Shown: positions 50,259-60,155, numbered from the stretch's first letter. The stretch is DNA of 64,000 nt from Streptomyces aurantiogriseus (GCF_014649375.1 NZ_BMSX01000009.1:186001-250000), one strand, 5' to 3'. A program made the numbers and translations. Notes: a model not told the origin generated them from the sequence alone.

Positions 50259-52778
50259 ATGTCCGTACTGACGCGCGACGAAGCGCAGACCCGTGCCCAG
50301 CTCCTCGACGTCCACCGCTACACCATCGAGCTCGACCTGACCACCGGCGACGAGACCTTCGAGTCCCTGACCGTCATCCGGTTCGCCGCGCGCACGGACG
50401 CGGACACCTTCGTCGAGCTCAAGCCGGCCGAGCTGCGCTCCGTCACCCTCGACGGCAAGCTCCTCGACCCGGAAAGCCTGGACGACAACCGCCTGCCCCT
50501 GAAGAACCTCACCGCGGGCGACCACGAGCTGCGCGTCCACGCGGCCATGCGCTACTCCCGCACCGGCGAGGGCATGCACCGCTTCACCGACCCCTCCGAC
50601 GGCGAGACCTACGTCTACACCCAGCTGTTCATGGACGACGTCCAGCGCGTCTTCGCCGCCTTCGACCAGCCCGACCTCAAGGCCGTCTTCGACCTCACCG
50701 TCACGGCTCCCGAAGGCTGGACCGTCCTCGCCAACGGCGTCACCGAACACCTCGGCGAGGGCCGCTGGCAGGCCGCCCCCACCCCGCTGATCTCCACCTA
50801 CCTCGTCGCCGTCGCCGCCGGCCCCTGGCACTCCGTCCGTACCGAACACCGCGGCCTGCCCTTCGGCATCCACTGCCGCCGCTCGCTCGGCCCCCACCTG
50901 GACGCGGACGCCGACGAGATCCTCGAGATCACCCGCCAGTGCTACGACCGCTACCACGAGAAGTTCGAGGAGCCCTACCCCTTCGACTCCTACGACCAGG
51001 CGTTCGTCCCCGAGTTCAACGCCGGCGCCATGGAGAACCCCGGACTGGTCACCTTCCGCGACGAGTTCGTCTACCGCTCCGCCGTCACCGACACCGAACG
51101 CCAGACCCGCGCCATGGTCATCGCCCACGAGATGGCCCACATGTGGTTCGGTGACCTCGTCACCCTCAAGTGGTGGGACGACATCTGGCTCAACGAGTCC
51201 TTCGCCGAGTACATGGGCTACCAGACCCTCACCGAAGCCACGCGCTTCACCGAGACCTGGGTGGACTTCGGCGTCGCCCGCAAGGCCTGGGGCTACGACG
51301 CCGACCAGCGCCCCTCCACCCACCCCGTCGCCCCCGAAGCCGTCGACGACACGGCCTCCGCCCTGCTCAACTTCGACGGCATCTCCTACGCCAAGGGCGC
51401 CTCCGCACTACGGCAGTTGGTGACCTGGCTCGGCGAGAAGGACTTCCTCGCCGGCATCAACACCCACTTCTCCCGCCACAAGTTCGCCAACGCCACCCTC
51501 GCCGACTTCATCGACTCCCTCGCCGGCGCCACCGAACGCGACGTCCACGCCTGGGCCGACGCCTGGCTGCGCACCACCGGCGTCGACACCCTCACCCCCA
51601 CCGTCACCACCGACGCCGGCGCCTGCACCCTCACCGTCGAACGCACCGGCAGCCGCCCGCACCGCATCGCCGTCGGCCTCTACGACCGGGACCTCACCGA
51701 CGAGGGCCGCCTCACCCTGCGCGAACGCCTCGACCTCGACGTCCCGCACACCGCACCGCAGCCCATCGGCAAGCCCCCCGCCCTGATCCTCCTCAACGAC
51801 GGCGACCTCACCTACGCCAAGGTCCGCTTCGACACCGGATCCTTCGACACCGTCCGCACCGGCCTGTCCCGCCTGCCCGACCCGCTCACCCGGGCCGTCG
51901 TCTGGAACGCCCTGCGCGACGCCGTCCGTGACGGCGGCAGCACCCATCGGGGGACGACCCCCGAACCCCCGCTGTCCCCCACCACCTATCTGGAGACCGC
52001 GCGCGCCCACCTCCCGCACGAGACCGACCTGGCCATCGTCCAAGGTGTCCTCACCTTCGCCTCCGCCCAGGTCGCCGACCGCTACGTCACCCCCGAGGAA
52101 CGCCCCGCCGCCCTCACCACCCTCTCCTCCCTGTGCCGCGACCTCATCCGCCGCACCGAGGACGGCGACCACCCCGGCCTGCGCCTGATCGCCGTACGCC
52201 ACTTCATCGACGTCGCCGCCCACCCCGACACCATCGCCGCCTGGCTCGCCGACGGCACCGTCCCCGGCGGCCCCGAAATCGACCCCGACCTGCGCTGGCG
52301 CATCCTCGCCCGCCTCGCCGTCCTCGGTGCCACCGACGAGAGCGCCATCGCCGCCGAACTCGACCGCGACCCCTCCGCCACCGGCCAGGAAGGCGCCGCC
52401 CGCTGCCGCGCCGCCCTGCCCGACCCGGAGGCCAAGCGCACCGCCTGGGCCGCCCTGTTCGACACCGACGACCTCTCCAACTACCTCTTCACCGCCACCG
52501 CCCAGGGCTTCTGGCAACCCGAACAGGCCGACCTCGTCCGCGAGTACGTGCCCCGCTTCTACAAGGACGCGGTCACCCTCGCCGCCCGCCGAGGCCCCGC
52601 CATCGCCGAGGCCGCCGGCCGCTGGGCCTTCCCCGCCCACGCCGTCGACGCCGAGAACCTCGGCCTCGGAGAGGCCTGCCTGCGCGACGGCGAACCGATC
52701 CCGGCACTGCGACGCAAGCTCGTGGATCAACTCGACGATCTGGCACGGGCGTTGCGGGTTCAGGGGGCGGAGGCGTAG
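50259..52778 (+). CDS. pepN: Aminopeptidase N (M1 family)
   Basis: The 839-aa zinc aminopeptidase removes N-terminal residues from peptides. The exopeptidase motif is FNAGAMENPGLVTFRDEFVY; the zinc site is HEMAHMWFGDLVTLKWWDD with the distal Glu in IWLNESFAEYMG. An ERAP1-like C-terminal domain completes the usual length. ATG 50259 is preferred: CAGCAT at 50246-50251 gives a leaderless start; ATG 50250 would add three residues. No signal peptide, so cytoplasmic. Confidence 0.95.
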   Translation: MSVLTRDEAQTRAQLLDVHRYTIELDLTTGDETFESLTVIRFAARTDADTFVELKPAELRSVTLDGKLLDPESLDDNRLPLKNLTAGDHELRVHAAMRYSRTGEGMHRFTDPSDGETYVYTQLFMDDVQRVFAAFDQPDLKAVFDLTVTAPEGWTVLANGVTEHLGEGRWQAAPTPLISTYLVAVAAGPWHSVRTEHRGLPFGIHCRRSLGPHLDADADEILEITRQCYDRYHEKFEEPYPFDSYDQAFVPEFNAGAMENPGLVTFRDEFVYRSAVTDTERQTRAMVIAHEMAHMWFGDLVTLKWWDDIWLNESFAEYMGYQTLTEATRFTETWVDFGVARKAWGYDADQRPSTHPVAPEAVDDTASALLNFDGISYAKGASALRQLVTWLGEKDFLAGINTHFSRHKFANATLADFIDSLAGATERDVHAWADAWLRTTGVDTLTPTVTTDAGACTLTVERTGSRPHRIAVGLYDRDLTDEGRLTLRERLDLDVPHTAPQPIGKPPALILLNDGDLTYAKVRFDTGSFDTVRTGLSRLPDPLTRAVVWNALRDAVRDGGSTHRGTTPEPPLSPTTYLETARAHLPHETDLAIVQGVLTFASAQVADRYVTPEERPAALTTLSSLCRDLIRRTEDGDHPGLRLIAVRHFIDVAAHPDTIAAWLADGTVPGGPEIDPDLRWRILARLAVLGATDESAIAAELDRDPSATGQEGAARCRAALPDPEAKRTAWAALFDTDDLSNYLFTATAQGFWQPEQADLVREYVPRFYKDAVTLAARRGPAIAEAAGRWAFPAHAVDAENLGLGEACLRDGEPIPALRRKLVDQLDDLARALRVQGAEA

Positions 52779-52798
52779 AGCAGGCTCGGCCGCCGAAC

Positions 52799-52827
52799 GC
52801 CGGACGGGTCGATCCAGCCCGTCCGGC
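52799..52827 (+). terminator. Hairpin terminator after pepN
   Basis: GCCGGACGGG and CCCGTCCGGC form a perfect 10-bp stem with a 9-nt loop, 20 bp after pepN. The rest of the gap to 52998 shows no iron box or other motif I recognise. Confidence 0.7.
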
Positions 52828-52998
52828 AACACCCCGTCGGGGGGAGTTCGCGGACAAGCCCGAAGCCGGGTGCTGAGGGCGGCAGCCAGCAGCAACGCCC
52901 ACACCCGCCCTCCTACTTTCGGGTCCAAATCCCCCGCTGCCAGGGCAGCTCGCCGCATCCGACGACACACTGGGACTCCCCGCCCCCGGAGGAGCCCC

Positions 52999-54357
52999 AT
53001 GAGCCTTCCGCCCCTCGCGTCGGGCCCCGAAGGCCCCGACGCGCTGAGGCCGTTGCTGGACGTGGTCCTCGACGCTCTGCGCACCGGCACCGAGGCCCGC
53101 GGCGGCCCCCTCCCCGCGGGCGGCCCGGCCGCGGTCGCCGCTCGCGTACGCGACGCCGTGGGCGACGTCCTCCCCGACGAGGGCGACCCCACCGCCCTGC
53201 ACACCCTCGTCCGTGCCCTCGCCGAAGGCGCCGCCGACCCCGCACACCCCCTGTGCGCCGCCCACCTGCACTGCCCGCCCCTCGCCGTCGCCACCGCCGC
53301 CGACCTCGCCGCGTCCGCCCTCAACCCCTCCCTCGACTCCTGGGACCAGGCCCCCGCCGCCTCCGCACTGGAAGCGCTGGTCACCCGCGCCCTCGCCCGC
53401 GAGGCCGGCATGGCCGACGCCCTCGTCACCACCGGCGGCACCGAGTCCAACCACCTCGCCCTTCTCCTCGCCCGCGAGCGGCACGGCACCGGCCTCCGCC
53501 TCGTCCTCGGAGCCAACGCCCACCACTCCCTGCCCCGCGCCGCCTGGCTGCTCGGCCTGCCCGACCCCGTCGTCGTCCCCACCCCCGCCGGCACCCTCGA
53601 CCCGGTCGCACTGGCCCAGGCCCTCACCCACCTCCCCGGCCCCCTGCTGGTCGCGGCGACCGCGGGCACCACCGACGCCGGCCTCATCGACCCCCTCCCC
53701 GCCATCGCCGCCCTGTGCGCCGCCCACGGCGCCCGTCTCCACATCGACGCCGCCTACGGAGGCGGCCTCCTCTTCAGCGACCGCCACCGCGACAGGCTCA
53801 CCGGCCTCGACGCCGCCCACACGGTCACCCTCGACCTGCACAAACTCGGCTGGCAGCCCGTCGCCGCCGGCCTCCTCGCCGTCCGCGACCCCCACGAGCT
53901 CGGCGCCCTCCACGAACGCGCCGACTACCTCAACGCCGACGACGACACCGACGCAGGCCTCCCCGACCTCCTCGGCCGCTCCCTGCGCACCACCCGCCGC
54001 CCCGACATCCTCAAGATCGCCGTCACCCTCAGAACCCTCGGCCGCACCGGCCTTGCCACCCTCGTCGACCAAGTCTGCGCCCACGCCCACGAGTTCGCCG
54101 CGACCATCCGGGACCACCCCGCCTTCGACCTCTATGACACCCCCACCCTCAGCACCGTCCTCTTCCGCCCCAAGGACGCCTCCGACGACGCCGTGGCCGC
54201 GATCCGCCGCCACCTGCTCACCGACGGCCGCGCCGTCCTCGGCCGCGCCCACCTCGACGGCCGCCTCTGGTTCAAAACCACGCTCCTCAACCCCCACACC
54301 CGACCCGACGACCTGGCCGCCCTCCTGAAACTGGTGGAAGGAAACACCCCCGCATGA
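52999..54357 (+). CDS. PLP-dependent decarboxylase (DesA / diaminobutyrate decarboxylase-like)
   Basis: A 452-aa group II decarboxylase. Seen are PAASALEALVTRALAREAGM, the PLP-stacking LVTTGGTESNHLALLLARER, the aspartate in RLHIDAAYGGGLLFSD, and the PLP lysine in VTLDLHKLGWQPVAAGLLAV. DesA decarboxylates lysine to cadaverine in desferrioxamine synthesis, whereas relatives use diaminobutyrate or ornithine. GGAGGAG precedes the ATG. The next gene encodes an N-hydroxylase and overlaps by 4 bp, pointing to an N-hydroxydiamine product. Confidence 0.85.
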   Translation: MSLPPLASGPEGPDALRPLLDVVLDALRTGTEARGGPLPAGGPAAVAARVRDAVGDVLPDEGDPTALHTLVRALAEGAADPAHPLCAAHLHCPPLAVATAADLAASALNPSLDSWDQAPAASALEALVTRALAREAGMADALVTTGGTESNHLALLLARERHGTGLRLVLGANAHHSLPRAAWLLGLPDPVVVPTPAGTLDPVALAQALTHLPGPLLVAATAGTTDAGLIDPLPAIAALCAAHGARLHIDAAYGGGLLFSDRHRDRLTGLDAAHTVTLDLHKLGWQPVAAGLLAVRDPHELGALHERADYLNADDDTDAGLPDLLGRSLRTTRRPDILKIAVTLRTLGRTGLATLVDQVCAHAHEFAATIRDHPAFDLYDTPTLSTVLFRPKDASDDAVAAIRRHLLTDGRAVLGRAHLDGRLWFKTTLLNPHTRPDDLAALLKLVEGNTPA

Positions 54358-55772
54358 CCACGCCCCCACCCGCGGAACCCGCCACCCCCCGCGACCTCGT
54401 CGGCATCGGCATCGGCCCCTGCAACCTCTCCCTCGCCGCCCTCGCCCACCCCCTCGCCGAACTCGACGCCGTCTTCTACGACCGACGCCCCGCCTTCCAC
54501 TGGCACCCCGGCCTCCTCATCGACGGCGCCCGCGTCCAGGTCCCCTTCCTCGCCGACCTCGTCACCCTCGCCGACCCCACCAGCGACTGGACCTTCCTCA
54601 ACCACCTCAAGACCCGCGACCGCCTCTACCCCTTCTACTTCGCCGAACGCTTCCACATCCACCGCGCCGAATACGACGCCTACTGCCGCTGGGTCGCCGA
54701 AAGCCTCCCCGGCCTCCGCTTCCGCCACCGGGTCGACGCCGTCCGCTGGAACCCCGAACACGCCGTCTTCGAAGTCGACTTCACCCAGCTCGACACCGAC
54801 GGAGAACCCCACGTCCTCGGCCGCACCCACACCAGGAACGTCGTCCTCGGCATCGGCACCGAACCCCACGTCCCCGCCCCCCTGCGCCCCCTGGCCAACG
54901 CACCCGGCGTCCCCGTCGTCCACGCCTCCGACTACCTCGACCACCGCGCCACCCTCCTCGCCGCCGACCACATCACCGTCGTCGGATCAGGACAGTCCGG
55001 CGCCGAAGTCTTCCTCGACCTCCTCCGAGCCCGCCCCGCCGGCCGCGAACGCCTCCACTGGATCGGCCGCACCGAGGCCTTCGCCCCCATGGAGTACTCC
55101 AAGCTCGGCCTCGAACACTTCACCCCCGACTACACCCGCTACTTCCACGCCCTCCCCGAACCCGTGCGGGACCGCCTCAACACCGCCCAATGGCAACTCC
55201 ACAAGGGCATCGACGCCGCCACCCTCGCCGCCATCCACGACGAGCTCTACCGCCGCACCCTCCACGGCGGCTGGCCCGACGCCGTCCTCACCCCCGGCGT
55301 CCGCGTCCGCACCGCCGGCCGCATCGCCACCAGCAAGATCGAACTCCACCTCGAACACCTCCAGCAGAACACCCGCACCCGCCTCACCACCGACGCCGTC
55401 GTCCTCGCCACCGGCCACCGCGAACGCCCCCTCGACCGCCTCCTCGCCGGCCTCGCCCCCCACCTCCGCCGCGACAACGCCCAACGCCCCCGCGTCGACG
55501 ACCACTTCCGCCTCGTCCTCGACCCCGCCATCACCGCCACCGGCAGCAACATCTACGTCCAGAACGCCGAACGCCACACCCACGGCGTCGGCGCCCCCGA
55601 CCTCGGCCTCGCCGCCTGGCGCAGCGCCACCATCCTCAACACCCTGACCGGCAAGGACACCTACCGCCTCCCCCACCGCACCGCCTTCACCACCTTCGGC
55701 CTCGAACCCCGGCCCCGCATCCCCCCGGCCCGAAAACCACAGACCCTCACCCCCCTCGTCGAAGGCCGTTAG
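54354..55772 (+). CDS. Lysine/ornithine N-monooxygenase (DesB/IucD/PvdA family)
   Basis: A 472-aa flavin N-hydroxylase. The FAD motif is LVGIGIGPCNLSLAALAHPL, followed by HPGLLIDGARVQVPFLADLV, the NADPH motif ITVVGSGQSGAEVFLDLL and the C-terminal LATGHRERPLDRLLAGLAPH. With the decarboxylase upstream it would hydroxylate a diamine amino group, the step that builds hydroxamate siderophores. No acyltransferase (DesC) or NIS synthetase (DesD) is nearby, so a full siderophore cannot be made from this locus alone. Confidence 0.87.
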   Translation: MTTPPPAEPATPRDLVGIGIGPCNLSLAALAHPLAELDAVFYDRRPAFHWHPGLLIDGARVQVPFLADLVTLADPTSDWTFLNHLKTRDRLYPFYFAERFHIHRAEYDAYCRWVAESLPGLRFRHRVDAVRWNPEHAVFEVDFTQLDTDGEPHVLGRTHTRNVVLGIGTEPHVPAPLRPLANAPGVPVVHASDYLDHRATLLAADHITVVGSGQSGAEVFLDLLRARPAGRERLHWIGRTEAFAPMEYSKLGLEHFTPDYTRYFHALPEPVRDRLNTAQWQLHKGIDAATLAAIHDELYRRTLHGGWPDAVLTPGVRVRTAGRIATSKIELHLEHLQQNTRTRLTTDAVVLATGHRERPLDRLLAGLAPHLRRDNAQRPRVDDHFRLVLDPAITATGSNIYVQNAERHTHGVGAPDLGLAAWRSATILNTLTGKDTYRLPHRTAFTTFGLEPRPRIPPARKPQTLTPLVEGR

Positions 55773-55820
55773 AAACAGGCAGGAACAGGCAAGAACCGGC
55801 AGTAACCGGCAGGAACCGGC
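55771..55820. repeat. Five tandem 10-bp repeats
   Basis: Five copies of a unit close to AGGAACCGGC (55771, 55781, 55791, 55801, 55811) follow the hydroxylase stop, starting inside its last codon. They lie between convergent genes; no role is apparent. Confidence 0.8.
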
Positions 55821-55830
55821 GGAAAGACGA

Positions 55831-55863
55831 AGGGGCGGCGGAAGATCCTCTCCCGCCGCCCCT
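55831..55863. terminator. Hairpin terminator between convergent genes
   Basis: AGGGGCGGCGG and CCGCCGCCCCT form a perfect 11-bp stem with an 11-nt loop, serving the hydroxylase and the minus-strand nucleotidase. Confidence 0.8.
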
Positions 55864-55876
55864 CACGCACACGTCC

Positions 55877-57682
55877 CTAGAAGACAGGCGTACCGTTCCG
55901 CGTCAGCTTCCAGTCCACCGTCGCGAACTCAGCCGGGTCGATCGACCCCTTCGCCTTCACCCAGGCGATCATCGTGTTGCGGATCTCGTCCGAGTTCGAC
56001 CACAGCAGCTTCGCCGCGGCGACGTACGGGAAGTTGCCGCCGCCGTTCGCCCGGTAGTTGTTCACCGCGAACACGAACTGCTGGTCGTCCGCGAGCGGAG
56101 CCCCCTCGAACCGTACGTTCGCGATCCTCGACCCGGCCGGCCGGGCGATGTCGATCTCGTACGTCAGACCGCTGACCACGTCGTAGTTGTAGTCCGGCGT
56201 GCCGTTCGCGTTCGTCAGCTTCGCCGGGTCGATCGCCGCGTCCGCCGCCGTCTGCACGAAGTAGTTCGCCGAGTACTCCAGGTACGCCTTGATCTGAGCA
56301 CCCGTCATCAGACGGGCCTCCAGCGTGTTCTCGAAGACGTACAGACCCGCCACGTCCCGGATGGTGACCTCTCCCGCCGGGATGACCGCGCTGCGCGAGA
56401 AGGCCGCGGCCTGCGACAGCACCGGCAGCGCCGCGTACTCCGTGCCCGCCAGCGCCTGCTTCACCGTGTCCGCCTGGATGTGGTTGATCAGGTCGATGAT
56501 CGGTACATCCTTGTACGGCGCCTCCACCGAGGTCATCTCGGCGGCGTTCGTGCCGATGACCTGGTTGACGTACGCCACGACCTTCTCGTGCTCATCACCG
56601 AGCAGCTTCACGATCTTCGGGTCCTCCTCCACGGTGTTGGAGTTGAGGACCTGCGCACCCACCTTCTCGACCGTCCAGCGGCCCTTGTCCCACACCAGCT
56701 CGAAGTCGAACAGGGTCAGCCGCTGCCCCCACTTCAGCGGCTCGGAGAGCACCACCTGCTTGCCCGTCTCCTTGTTGGTGACGAAGTACTCCGGGATCTC
56801 CGTGTGCGCGTGACCCACCAGGATCGCGTCGATGCCCGGCACCTGCTCGGCCACCAGCCCGGCCGCGTTCTCGATGTACGGCAGCTGGTCACCGTACGAC
56901 GACGTACCCGACGAACCGCTGTGGGCCGACACGATGACGACGTCCGCGCCCATCGACCGCAGCTTCGGCACCCACTTCGCGGCCTGCTCCTCCAGGCCCG
57001 GGAACGTCATCTTCCCCTGCACGTTCGCCTTGTCCCAGATCGCGATGCCCGGATTGGTCAGCCCCAGCACCGCCACCTTCACATCACGGCCGAACGGCGT
57101 ACGCAGCCGGTGCATGCTGAACGGCGGGAAGGCCGGCCGCAGCGTCTTCGCGTCCAGCGCGTTGGCGCCCAGCAGCGGGAAGCAGCACTGCTCCTCGAAC
57201 TTGCGCAGCACCGGAATGCCGTAGTTGAACTCGTGGTTGCCGAGCGCCGCCGCGTCATAGCCGATCGCGTTCATGGCCTGCGCCATCGGGTGCACCGGAC
57301 CGCCCTTGGCGGTGATCGGGTCCACCTTGGCGTAGTAGTACGACAGCTGCGTGCCCTGGATCGTGTCGCCCGCGTCGATCAGCAGGGTGTTGCGGCGGCC
57401 CTTCTCCTCGCGGATCTGGTTCACCAGGGTGGAGATCTTCGCCAGACCGACGTCGTTGTGCGCCTTGTCGTCGAACTCCTTGTCCGTGAAGTAGTCCCAG
57501 TTGAAGACGTTGCCGTGCAGGTCGGTCGTGCCCATCACGGTGAACGCGTACCGCTTCGCCGGCTTCGCGGGCTTCTTCGCGTCCGCCGCCTGCGCCGCCG
57601 GAGCCGCAGCCGTGCCCGCGATGGCCACCCCCGCCCCGGTCACGGCGGACTTCTTCAGGAACTTCCGGCGGTTCAACGGCAT
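55877..57682 (-). CDS. Tat-exported bifunctional metallophosphatase / 5'-nucleotidase
   Basis: The 601-aa protein begins with a twin-arginine signal (MPLNRRKFLKKSAVTGAG, then a hydrophobic stretch ending AAPAAQAADA). The metallophosphoesterase domain has MGTTDLHGNVFNWD, LLIDAGDTIQGTQLSYYY, AALGNHEFNYGIPVL, VIVSAHSG and ILVGHAHTEIP, supplying two-metal ligands. The C-terminal 5'-nucleotidase domain holds RDVAGLYVFENTLEARLMTG and AVNNYRANGGGNFPYV. It releases phosphate from extracellular nucleotides or 2',3'-cyclic nucleotides. Confidence 0.92.
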   Translation of the reverse strand: MPLNRRKFLKKSAVTGAGVAIAGTAAAPAAQAADAKKPAKPAKRYAFTVMGTTDLHGNVFNWDYFTDKEFDDKAHNDVGLAKISTLVNQIREEKGRRNTLLIDAGDTIQGTQLSYYYAKVDPITAKGGPVHPMAQAMNAIGYDAAALGNHEFNYGIPVLRKFEEQCCFPLLGANALDAKTLRPAFPPFSMHRLRTPFGRDVKVAVLGLTNPGIAIWDKANVQGKMTFPGLEEQAAKWVPKLRSMGADVVIVSAHSGSSGTSSYGDQLPYIENAAGLVAEQVPGIDAILVGHAHTEIPEYFVTNKETGKQVVLSEPLKWGQRLTLFDFELVWDKGRWTVEKVGAQVLNSNTVEEDPKIVKLLGDEHEKVVAYVNQVIGTNAAEMTSVEAPYKDVPIIDLINHIQADTVKQALAGTEYAALPVLSQAAAFSRSAVIPAGEVTIRDVAGLYVFENTLEARLMTGAQIKAYLEYSANYFVQTAADAAIDPAKLTNANGTPDYNYDVVSGLTYEIDIARPAGSRIANVRFEGAPLADDQQFVFAVNNYRANGGGNFPYVAAAKLLWSNSDEIRNTMIAWVKAKGSIDPAEFATVDWKLTRNGTPVF

Positions 57683-57842
57683 GTCTTGCTCCTCGGGAAC
57701 GGTCAACGACGCGCGTAGATAACGCGCGTAGATTCTGCCCCGGACATGTCGTACGACAACAGGCCTCTGAGGTTTCGATCTGATGACCTCACCTGTGCGA
57801 CTCCCGGCCCATAACCAGGTAAGGCCTGCCAGAGTGGGGCGT

Positions 57843-58541
57843 ATGACCACCCCGACCGCAGGCCCTTACGGCACCCCCGACGCCCCCCTCCTCGCCGTCC
57901 GCGGCGAGACCACCCTCGAAGTCGACCCCGAGATCGCCCGCCTCGGCATCACCGTCACCGCCCGCGGCCGCGACCGCCGCACCACCCTCGACGACCTCAC
58001 CCGCCGCAACGCCACCGTCCTCGACCTCGTCAAGTCCTACGGCGACGCGGTGGAGAACCTCTCGACCGGCGCCGTCTCCATCACCCCCGAACTCACCCAC
58101 CGCGGCCGCGGCGAACACGTCCGCACCTACCACGGCAACGTCCATCTCACCGCCGACCTCACCGACTTCACCGCCCTCGGCGAACTCACCACCCGTCTCG
58201 CCGACCTCGACCTCACCCGCGTCGACGGCCCCTGGTGGGAACTCCGCCCCGACTCACCCGTCCACCGCCAGGCCCGCCGGCAAGCCGTACGCGCGGCAGT
58301 CCAACGCGCCCACGAGTACGCCGAGGCCCTCGGCGCCACCGTCGCCGCCCTCCTCGAACTCACCGACACCGGCACCCAGGGCCCCCGCCCCCGCGCCGCC
58401 TTCGACCGCCGGGCCGTGCGCATGTCCGTGGCCGCCGCGGAAACCGAAGCCGCCCCCGAAGCCCTCGACCTCGAACCCCGACGACTGCGCGTCCAGGCCG
58501 AAGTGAGCGCAGTGTTCACGATGGTTCCGCCCCGCCTGTGA
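57843..58541 (+). CDS. SIMPL-domain (DUF541) protein
   Basis: A 232-aa SIMPL/DUF541 protein: the start LLAVRGETTLEVDPEIARLG is the usual opening strand, with VTARGRDRRTTLDDLTRRNA and the later REARR-like RQARRQAVRAAVQRAHEYAE. No signal peptide is seen, unlike many family members that are periplasmic. The function of the domain in bacteria is not settled. It is divergent from the 5'-nucleotidase gene. Confidence 0.82.
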   Translation: MTTPTAGPYGTPDAPLLAVRGETTLEVDPEIARLGITVTARGRDRRTTLDDLTRRNATVLDLVKSYGDAVENLSTGAVSITPELTHRGRGEHVRTYHGNVHLTADLTDFTALGELTTRLADLDLTRVDGPWWELRPDSPVHRQARRQAVRAAVQRAHEYAEALGATVAALLELTDTGTQGPRPRAAFDRRAVRMSVAAAETEAAPEALDLEPRRLRVQAEVSAVFTMVPPRL

Positions 58542-58685
58542 ATTTCACCCGTTCGGGGAATTCCTCCGACTCCCGACGTGCTCATCGGAGCACCTGCCCG
58601 CACAATTCAACCCTTGTCAATAAGCCTTCACGTAAAGGTTGTTGGGTCGTCATGTGCGACCAATTCCCTACCCGGCGGTAAGTCA

Positions 58686-58698
58686 TAGGCTCGACCCA
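58686..58698 (+). promoter_or_regulatory. Leaderless promoter of pyk
   Basis: TAGGCT at 58686-58691 is exactly at -12 to -7 relative to the A of ATG 58698, and no ribosome site precedes that ATG. The 144 bp further upstream are AT-richer than average but show no clear operator. Confidence 0.6.
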
Positions 58699-60128
58699 TG
58701 CGCCGAGCAAAGATCGTCTGCACCCTGGGCCCCGCCACCCACTCCTACGACCAGATCAAAGCCCTGGTCGACGCAGGAATGGACGTCGCCCGCTTCAACC
58801 TCAGCCACGGCACCTACGCCGAACACGAGGAGCGCTACCAGCACGTTCGTAAGGCCTCCGACGAAACCGGCCACAGCGTCGGCATTCTCGCCGACCTTCA
58901 AGGCCCGAAGATCCGCCTCGGCCGCTTCGCGGAAGGTCCCGTACTCCTTGAACGCGGGGACGTTTTCACCATCACGGTGGAGGAGGGGGTGGAAGGCGAC
59001 CGCCATATCTGCGGAACCACTTACTCCGGTCTGGCGGCGGACGTCACCCCGGGGGAGCGCATCCTCGTGGACGACGGCAAGGTGTGCCTGGAGGTCACGT
59101 CCGTCGACGGCCCCCGCGTCCACACGCGCGTCGTCGAGGGCGGTGTGATCTCCGACCACAAGGGCCTGAACCTGCCAGGAGTGGCGGTCTCCGTCCCGGC
59201 ACTCTCCAAGAAGGACGAGGACGACCTGCGCTGGGCGCTGCGCACCGGCTTCGACGTCATCGCCCTCTCCTTCGTCCGCACCGGCAAGGACATCGCCGAC
59301 GTCCACCGCATCATGGACGAGGAGGGCCGCAGGCTGCCGGTCATCGCCAAGGTGGAGAAACCCCAGGCGGTGGAGCACATCGACGACATCGTGGCCGCGT
59401 TCGACGGCCTCATGGTGGCCCGCGGCGACCTCGGCGTCGAGATGCCGTTGGAGCAGGTCCCGATCGTCCAGAAGCGAGCGATCAAGCTGGCCAGGCGCAA
59501 CGCCAAGCCGGTCATCGTCGCGACACAGATGCTGGACTCGATGATCGAGAACTCACGCCCGACGCGCGCGGAGGCGAGCGATGTGGCGAACGCCGTGATC
59601 GACGGCACGGACGCGGTGATGCTCTCCGGCGAGACAAGCGTCGGCAAATACGCGGTGGAAACCGTCCGCACCATGGCGAAGATCGTGGCAGCGGCCGAGG
59701 AAGACATCCTGGCCAAGGGCCTCCCCCCACTGACCGAACGCAACAAGCCCCGCACCCAGGGCGGCGCCGTCGCCCGAGCGGCGGCGGAGATGGGCGACTT
59801 CCTGGGCGCCAAGTTCCTGGTCGCCTTCACCCAGTCGGGCGACACAGCCCGCCGCCTGTCCCGCTACCGCTCCCCGATCCCCCTGCTCGCCTTCACCCCC
59901 GAGCCGGCGACCCGCTCCCAGCTGAACCTGACCTGGGGCGTCGAGACGTTCCTGGGCCCGCACGTCGGTTCGACGGACGCGATGGTGGACCAGGTGGACG
60001 AGCTGCTGCTGAAGTACGGGCGCTGCGAGAAGGGGGACGTGGTGGTGATCACGGCCGGATCGCCTCCGGGGGTTTCCGGGTCCACGAACCTGGTGCGGGT
60101 GCATCACATCGGGGTGGATGACAAGTAG
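58698..60128 (+). CDS. pyk: Pyruvate kinase
   Basis: The 476-aa glycolytic enzyme makes pyruvate and ATP from PEP and ADP. It has AKIVCTLGPATHSYDQIKAL, ARFNLSHGTYAEHEERY, the B-domain start LQGPKIRLGRF, and the catalytic region VIAKVEKPQAVEHIDDIVAA then GLMVARGDLGVEMPLEQVPI with Lys, Glu and Asp ligands. The K+-dependence and allosteric C-domain are of usual length. Transcript is probably leaderless. Confidence 0.97.
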   Translation: MRRAKIVCTLGPATHSYDQIKALVDAGMDVARFNLSHGTYAEHEERYQHVRKASDETGHSVGILADLQGPKIRLGRFAEGPVLLERGDVFTITVEEGVEGDRHICGTTYSGLAADVTPGERILVDDGKVCLEVTSVDGPRVHTRVVEGGVISDHKGLNLPGVAVSVPALSKKDEDDLRWALRTGFDVIALSFVRTGKDIADVHRIMDEEGRRLPVIAKVEKPQAVEHIDDIVAAFDGLMVARGDLGVEMPLEQVPIVQKRAIKLARRNAKPVIVATQMLDSMIENSRPTRAEASDVANAVIDGTDAVMLSGETSVGKYAVETVRTMAKIVAAAEEDILAKGLPPLTERNKPRTQGGAVARAAAEMGDFLGAKFLVAFTQSGDTARRLSRYRSPIPLLAFTPEPATRSQLNLTWGVETFLGPHVGSTDAMVDQVDELLLKYGRCEKGDVVVITAGSPPGVSGSTNLVRVHHIGVDDK

Positions 60129-60155
60129 GAACGGCCTCGGGCGACACACAGCAAA

